Assembly: GCF_003945595.2 (NCBI RefSeq)
Contig: NW_024104380.1
Coordinates: 546,441-610,440, forward strand
DNA length: 64,000 bases
Origin: Pipra filicauda
Taxonomy: Eukaryota > Chordata > Aves > Passeriformes > Pipridae
Direction of reading: 5' to 3'
Below, piece by piece: positions 58,121 through 64,000 of this stretch; position 1 is the stretch's first letter; every line of letters begins with the position of its first letter. Under the pieces are notes generated by a model, which saw nothing but the letters and a program-made list of their open reading frames with translations, did no database searches and was not told the DNA's origin. The translations under genes were made by a program, and so were the position numbers.

Positions 58121-58388
58121 TACAAGGTTACATCAGTGAACTCCCAGCAGTGCAGGCTCACAACGTTTTCACAGGACCGGTTTCAGGTCGAGGGGAAACA
58201 TTAATTTCTGTGTGCTTGGGGTTGTTCAAGCCTTGCCCAGTTCCATCACAGTGAGTAGCACTTTATTCAGGGTCACATTCTAATTTTCCTAGGAATGTTA
58301 AATTATGTCTTTCCCTGTGATTTTGTACTTGAGGGAGTAACATAAGGCATGAAATGCTACTTGATATGAGTAAAGGTTCAGGAATCAA

Positions 58389-58458
58389 CCAGAGGGGTTG
58401 GAACCAGATGATCTTTGAGGTCCCTTGCAATCCAAACTGTTCTGTGATTCTATGACTA
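58389..58458 (+). mobile_element. CR1 3' end
   Basis: 'ccagaggggttggaaccaga', 'tgatctttgaggtcccttgc' and 'gttctgtgattctatgac'. 5'-truncated, about 70 bp. Confidence 0.9.
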
Positions 58459-58491
58459 CATGTAAGTGCATAATATTAAAGCATATTCGAG

Positions 58492-58519
58492 GAAAAGTGA
58501 TCCTGAAAGATCACTTTTC
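58492..58519. repeat. Perfect inverted repeat (11-bp arms, 6-nt loop)
   Basis: gaaaagtgatc, ctgaaa, gatcacttttc. It lies 33 bp after a CR1 end. Confidence 0.9.
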
Positions 58520-60746
58520 AGGATAGGATAACTATAGAAAGTAATTCAATTAAGAAAAAACCCACAAAACAAACCCCAAAGGCACAAACAACCAAACAAC
58601 TGCAAACTGTTCCATGTTCTACGAGCAGGAATTGTCTCTTCAGTTTTTTCTATTTTTGGTGCTTGTACACAACTTAGTTTGGATGTTTTTTTCCTTCACT
58701 TCTGTAGATTTTAATCTAAATTAGTGTGAAACTAATGGATGAACTAGAAAGCCTCTGTTATATAGAGAGAAATAGATGTAACACCTTTCTATTTACCCAG
58801 AGCAGCAGCTTGTTATTGAGGAGTGAATTGACTATTGTGCTGTTCTGGCAAACACAAAGAGCCATTTAAAAGGTATAAAACCAGCTGCCCACAGAAATCC
58901 AGCACCATGCAGCACTTTTTCATCTGCTGCTGTACATCTGTTTTCAGGGGCTCCTTTAGCACATTCTCTTGCTGAAATAACGACACAAAGAGACAAAAAT
59001 GGAGCATTAGTGGCAGGGAAAGTTCATCCTACTGCTGCTGGATAAGGCACTGGCACTGAACAGGAACAGACCAAACCAGCTCAGTCTTAGCTGAAAATGC
59101 CATTAATGTCATCTGTTCCTGCACACTCTGAGAGATGAACTTGCTGTATTAGAATTAAAAATAAAAAATGTCTTCTCCATGCAGAGGAATAAGCTGTTTT
59201 ATGTTAGGAATGTTTTATGTTAATGTTTCTTTTTTTTTTTTTTTTAGTATCTGTGCTTAAGCAGAAAATAAAGATAATTTTGTGAAGGAAAATAAAAATA
59301 AATCACAGTCTAAACAAATCCCTATCACTTTCCAGCTCCTCTGTTAGTTCTGTACCAATGAAAGTAGAATGATTAGAAGAATAATTTAGAGGGGGAAAAG
59401 GTGAAATGATCTTTTATGTTAAATCTGTTGTAAGAAAACCTCCCAATAAGGAGGCAACATGATTTAATTCCATATTTGTAATACACTGGATTTGTTAGAG
59501 AGTTGTCAAATAGCATAACCTCTTGTTGGTGTTCCCTCTTAACTCATCCCAATCTCCTCAAAGGCTTCACTTACAAGCCCTTTTTTCCTAATTCAGGCCA
59601 ATGAAAACTCCTTCAAAAGAATAAACCTGTGAGAAGAGGACTGCTTTACTGAGAAAAAAGCAAAACAAAAACCCCCCTAAAATATAGCAGAAATACCATA
59701 AATACTGAAATGTTAGTTCCTTTTCATTGCTGTATTTCTGCCACCAAAGGAAAAAAGGAAAAGGTTTGTTGATAAGCAAGGATAATTTATTTCAACTTTT
59801 TAAAAGGAATAGCAAAGATCCTTAAGTATATCATACCCTGGGCTAAATTGTGTTTCATTTTCAATTAATTGGATAAAGCTTTTTCCCTGTAAATAAGGTG
59901 TATCTATAATTTTGCCTGTATTGTTCTGCAGGAGCAGAGACTCACATGGACAGTGTGTGACAAAACAATGTTATCAAATATGATGAGTTTGTGGAAAAGG
60001 AAATGCATCCTCATGGTTCTGCACCTTTTACCTTTTGCAGTAAAAACACAGACCAACTTTCACAGTGGGAACTCAGCAAATCCTTTTCCCACACCGTCTG
60101 AGCATGGCAGAGTTATTAATGTATTTCTTTCCCTCAGAATCAATTGCTGCCTGATTGAAAGTAAAGAATAGTAAGAATAATGAAAAAAAATATTATAAAT
60201 TATGACGCTCACTTTCAAGGGTGATACTGGGACTGGAACAAACCAAGCTCTACTGTTCCTGTAACCAACATTACAACAGGATTTAGGTGGTTCTGTTGTT
60301 CAGGTGACTTCAAAGGCTTTAGGATTCTCCATCATCTGGAAAATGCTCAGCAAATGGAGGAGAGGACCTGAGTCACTGTTTACCAGGCTGGAGGATTTGC
60401 TGGTGCAGCACAGCACAAATAATCTTGTGAAGCTCCCAGCACTCTTCTTTCTTCTGCTTTTATTTTTTTTCTTTGTTTCTTTTCCCCCAGATAAATGTTC
60501 TAATTGCTGCAACCTCCTTTCTCGTTATTTTGGCAGTCCTTTTTTAAATTTAAGCAATGAAAATCCTTTGTATTTTTACCAGAAAGAAGGAGGGAGTTTG
60601 AGTTCATCCAGAGGCATCTGCACCTGGCAAAATAAAGCAGCCTGACATGGGCAGAGGTGGAGGAGCAGTCACTGAAACTCTTCATATTCAGGAGTAGTTT
60701 TCCTCAGCTTAAAAGAAACAAAGACAACCAAAATGTCACAAAATGA
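58520..60746. other. Unique AT-rich non-coding sequence
   Basis: No transposon or gene recognised. A T-run lies near 59229-59245. Confidence 0.55.
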
Positions 60747-60803
60747 TATCACAGAATCTTCTGGGTTGGAAGGGACCTACAAGGATCATCCAGTCCAAGT
60801 CTT
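60747..60803 (-). mobile_element. CR1 3' terminus
   Basis: 'tatcacagaatcttctggg', 'ttggaagggacctacaagga' and 'tcatccagtccaagtc' form a short CR1 3' end in minus orientation. Confidence 0.9.
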
Positions 60804-60923
60804 AATGCAAGAGAAATTTTAAAGTGTAAAATTCAGTGGGTTTTTTTTGTTTAAGACTTATTTTAATAGGTAAATTAAGGTTTTTTATTATGTACTTTCA
60901 TCCTACCTGGAATTCCTATCGAC

Positions 60924-60958
60924 ATTTAACTCAGCTGAAGGACTAAGCTGAGTTAAAT
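60924..60958. repeat. Perfect inverted repeat (13-bp arms, 9-nt loop)
   Basis: atttaactcagct (60924-60936), loop gaaggacta, agctgagttaaat (60946-60958). Mixed composition, so less easily explained by AT richness. Confidence 0.92.
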
Positions 60959-61143
60959 AAAATAAAAAAAAATAGCCTATTGAATCATCTGAACATTTTT
61001 CCTGATGTTTTCCAGTCTTGTGCCATATATTCTATTAGAAGTTTTATTTTATTTTATTTTTAGTATAAGAACAAGATGGCTTTTTTTATGGGTGTTAAAG
61101 TACAATTTAACCACTTCCCTGGTATTTGGGGCAATCAAGCAAA

Positions 61144-61268
61144 CATAGAATCATGGAATGGTTTGGGTTGGAAGGGACATTAAAACCCATCCAGTGCCAC
61201 CCCCTGCCATGGGTAGGGACACCTTCCACTAGCCCAGGTTGCTCTAAGACCTGTCCAACCTCACCAAC
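61144..61268 (-). mobile_element. CR1 3' end
   Basis: 'catagaatcatggaatgg', 'tttgggttggaagggacatt', 'ccccctgccatgggtaggga' and 'cactagcccaggttgctcta'. Minus orientation. 5'-truncated near 61268. Confidence 0.95.
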
Positions 61269-61485
61269 AGATCCTTCTTTTGTTCCTTCACTTCATGCTG
61301 GAAAGATGTGGAGAGTGGAAAGATGTTCCACTCTCCCAGCTGCCCTGGTTTAGATTCAGTTTTGTTCCCATACCCCATGAAATAATGGCTGGGAGTTTTG
61401 TGAACCTGTGGACAAGTTGTGGCAGGATGGCCCACCCTGACAACACCTGAAATCCAATCTGGGAATGCACACAGTGCAGGCCAGC

Positions 61486-61605
61486 ATGGAAACCATCATG
61501 GAAACCATCATGGGAACCATCATCAAAACTGTCATGGAAACCATCATGGAAACCATCATGGAAACCATCATGGAAACCATCACGGAAACCATCATGGAAA
61601 CCCTC
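61486..61605. repeat. 12-bp minisatellite, ten units
   Basis: Consensus ATGGAAACCATC, ten consecutive units, six of them perfect. Unit 4 is the most diverged and unit 10 ends CCTC. Because 12 is a multiple of 3, open frames on both strands show four-residue periodicity (METI-, GNHH- and DGFH-type), which inflates ORF length but does not show a gene. Confidence 0.97.
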
Positions 61606-62100
61606 CTGCAAGTTCAACTGCTGGCCCAGGGTGTTGTCTTGGGGTTGAATTCTGCTAAACCCAGCCTGGTTCACCAACTCCAAACACACATCCTGCTTTT
61701 GGAAGCAGGATTTGAGGGATGAGCTGCTCGGTGGCCTGGAAATCTGTGACTCCCAGTCCATCATTGGAGAACTCTCAAAGCCCAGCCCAGCTTCCGTGGG
61801 GCAGATTCTTCCACAGACTTCCCTGAAGTGTGGAGCTTCTCCTGGGAAGCAGGGACAGCTCTCCAGGGTCTCTCCCCAGGGCTTAGGACAGAGATCTGTC
61901 TCCTGTCTTGTTTGGTGAGTTATATCAGCCTCTACTTAAGGATTTTCTTTTGCTGGCTTTGACACAATATCTTTAATAAAATTGCTTTGATACAGTGCAG
62001 TATTATACTCTCCTAGTAGCTTTTTACACTGTGTAGTAAATAATTATGGTTGAGATCTTTCATTGTTCATTTATTCATCAGCTGCACCTCAACCCTTCCC
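61606..62100. other. GC-richer patch, weakly LTR-like
   Basis: GC-richer sequence (61606-61910) is followed by AT-rich sequence with AATAAA at 61975-61980, the order expected of U3-R-U5 in a retroviral long terminal repeat. No TG...CA ends, target-site duplication, primer-binding site or retroviral frame was found. The call rests only on texture. Confidence 0.15.
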
Positions 62101-64000
62101 TGAGGAGCTCAGGAAGCCAGGGAGTCCTTTCTGCCCCTCGTGACTCAAGGGCAGGGTTTCTTTAATAACTTTGTCTGAACCTTCCACTCTCTCTCCCGTG
62201 ACACAAGTAGGACCCTGGTTTCCCCTGGCCCAGGAGCTCTATCTGGCCTGTGAAAAGAGATGCAAGTCCTACGTTTTGCCACGTTGGGGTCCTCAATTTG
62301 GCCACAAAACCCTTCATCTTTCATTTCACTCCTGGGTGATTCCAGACCTACGACTCACGTGATTTAGAATTCCAAACCTGCAGTGACCCAAACTAACCAG
62401 TGAGAAGCAAAAACATTATTTCTGAAAGGAAATAATGAAAATGTTTGATTGCTAGTTTTTTTTTTATCTCAATGAAAACATTCTTATTTTAGCAGCATTA
62501 AATCAAAAGTGAGAGATTAGTATTCATTTCCATAACCTCAACAGGCACATAATGAGATTACTTCTATTTCCACAAGCTAAAGAATTACGTGTTTCTTTTG
62601 CACTTGTTCCCTGAGTTTTTGTTTGAAAAACAGGTAGGAAGTAAAATCGAAATATTTTCCAACTACATAAATTTACCTTTTTTTACTATGGGGTAAAGAG
62701 AACCTTCTTTAAACATCTAAATGTCAAGAGCTATTAAATTAATACAGGTTTACCCTGTAGAAGGTGAGATACCAACAAACTGACAGTGAAAATTAATCCA
62801 CGCATTTGTATTTAAAAAGAACTTGATTCAGGGTTTAGGATGGGCTTAGCTGAGAGGACAGATGAGTTTTTTGAACTCATAAAAAATGTTTAAAAATGTG
62901 GGGTTTGCATATGTCTAGAAATTGAGATGGATAACAGGGATGTAAAACAGGCCTCTCTTTGCTTTGCATCATCTGAAGCTGTAGCAGAATTAATTGCCTC
63001 TAACACCTCTCATGTAAGTCTTCTGCATTAATGGCAAAGTAATTTTTAATGCACTTTGAATCTTATACTTTTCACCCTATTTTTTCCTGTGTATTTGGTA
63101 CAAAGCACCTGAAAAACCTGCACAAATTATATTCAGTGAATGCAGCCACTGACTGGAAGGCAGCACGATAATTAAAGCTCATTAATTAGTTTTGTTTTTG
63201 CTCTCTAACCCCTTGCCAAGGAACTGGTAATCCTTCTAATCCTCCTCCAGTAGCCATGTCCTACCAATCCATTTTGTAGGAAGGATGGCAGTGCTGGATT
63301 TATTTCAGCATTCAAACCAAAATTAACTTTAAAATCATCCAGAAGAGATTTTTTGGCCTGAAATCTCTGCCCAGTATCCCTGAGTTTTATTCCTTTGACC
63401 ATGGATGACTCTCAAAGCAGGAGCTCGAGGGATTAATGACTTGTGTGTTGCTCAAGCCTTGAAGTAACAAAAGTTGATGGATCAATCTTTCGAATAATGA
63501 CAAGGAAAACAATTGACAAATCTAGATAAGCCAATTTTTTTCTGTTATCAGCTGGATTTGCCTCATAACAACGTCCCCTCATCACAATTCTCTCACTTAA
63601 GTGGGATGAGCATTGTGTGAAATCACCACAGCTCATGTAAAACATTTTTCTCCTTGATGTCCAGGGAATTGCAGTTTGAGGAGGGAACTTTTAAAGGTCC
63701 TGAGAACACAAGAGTTAAATCAGACAACACAGGGAGAAAAAATACTGATACAGAAAACTGAAAATCCTGTAGAAACATTAACCTGTGCTCAAGGACAGCA
63801 TATGTGAGGATATACAGAATATACAGAAGAGAACAGAGGGTGCAGAGCAATCAGGATCAATCATCAAAGAATTAGTCATCAATGGTGAGAGGCAGCAGTA
63901 AAATTGGCTGCCTTTGGGATAATTCTCTGGTGAAGTAAAACAGGTTAATGCTGTTGAGACAACATTTGCCCGGAGAACTCTCTTGTTAGAATCCAGCAAA
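62101..64000. other. Unique non-coding sequence; possible conserved element at about 62880-63200
   Basis: No CR1 terminus or gene recognised. The 62880-63200 part is repeat-free and dense in ATTA/TTAAT words ('agcagaattaattgcctc', 'ctcattaattagttttg'). Confidence 0.45.

Noticed and set aside
61288..61764. 158-codon - frame with DGFH repeats
   Set aside because: The repeats are the translated 12-bp minisatellite; the remainder shows no domain.
1..64000. CRISPR arrays, operons, phage or bacterial defence systems
   Set aside because: No spaced direct repeats of CRISPR type, no bacterial-style gene packing and clear CR1 content; the sequence is from a vertebrate.
1..64000. Endogenous retrovirus with coding regions
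   Set aside because: No gag, pol or env-like frame and no primer-binding site was found; only one weak LTR-like texture is noted.

Overview
This window looks like non-coding DNA from a bird, most likely an intergenic stretch or a very large intron. The main evidence is about 34 fragments of CR1, the dominant non-LTR retrotransposon of birds and other sauropsids. Many end in the typical CR1 3' terminus: a 'cccttccaacccaaaccattctgtgattct'-like motif on the + strand, or its complement on the - strand. Several keep sense-strand coding for the C-terminal end of the CR1 reverse transcriptase protein. I see no mammal-type L1 or Alu. The unique sequence between repeats is AT-rich, CpG-poor and full of stops in all frames. 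A turtle or crocodilian source cannot be excluded, but the sparse, almost CR1-only repeat content fits a bird best.

I can support no intact protein-coding gene, tRNA, rRNA, CRISPR array or operon. The longest open frames have simple explanations: CR1 in sense or antisense, an 875-bp purine-rich tract, a 12-bp minisatellite, or chance frames in GC-richer patches that do not start with ATG.

Layout. 1-345 is a CR1 body cut by the window edge. 346-14,050 is mostly unique AT-rich sequence with three short CR1 3' ends, a CpG cluster (6,935-7,195) and a GC-rich patch (9,594-10,150). 14,050-15,275 is a small CR1 cluster with an inverted pair. 15,276-27,110 is long unique sequence with one CR1 end and a strong hairpin at 20,080-20,124. 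27,111-31,490 holds four CR1 fragments in both orientations plus T-rich low-complexity tracts. 31,491-45,080 is mostly unique, with two CR1 fragments, a CpG cluster near 40,060, a possible terminal exon or pseudogene near 42,345-42,960 and the purine tract at 43,552-44,426. 45,081-61,268 is the repeat-dense part, with more than half of all CR1 pieces. 61,269-64,000 has a ten-unit minisatellite, an LTR-like GC-richer patch and unique sequence.

The most distinctive structures are not genes. There are three local pairs of near-identical, non-CR1 segments 2 to 4.6 kb apart (about 108, 120 and 316 bp), one lying between ~98-bp direct repeats. There are three places where two CR1 3' ends sit back to back in opposite orientation. 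There are also several perfect or near-perfect inverted repeats. No genes here work together in a pathway, and I found no convincing new gene system.
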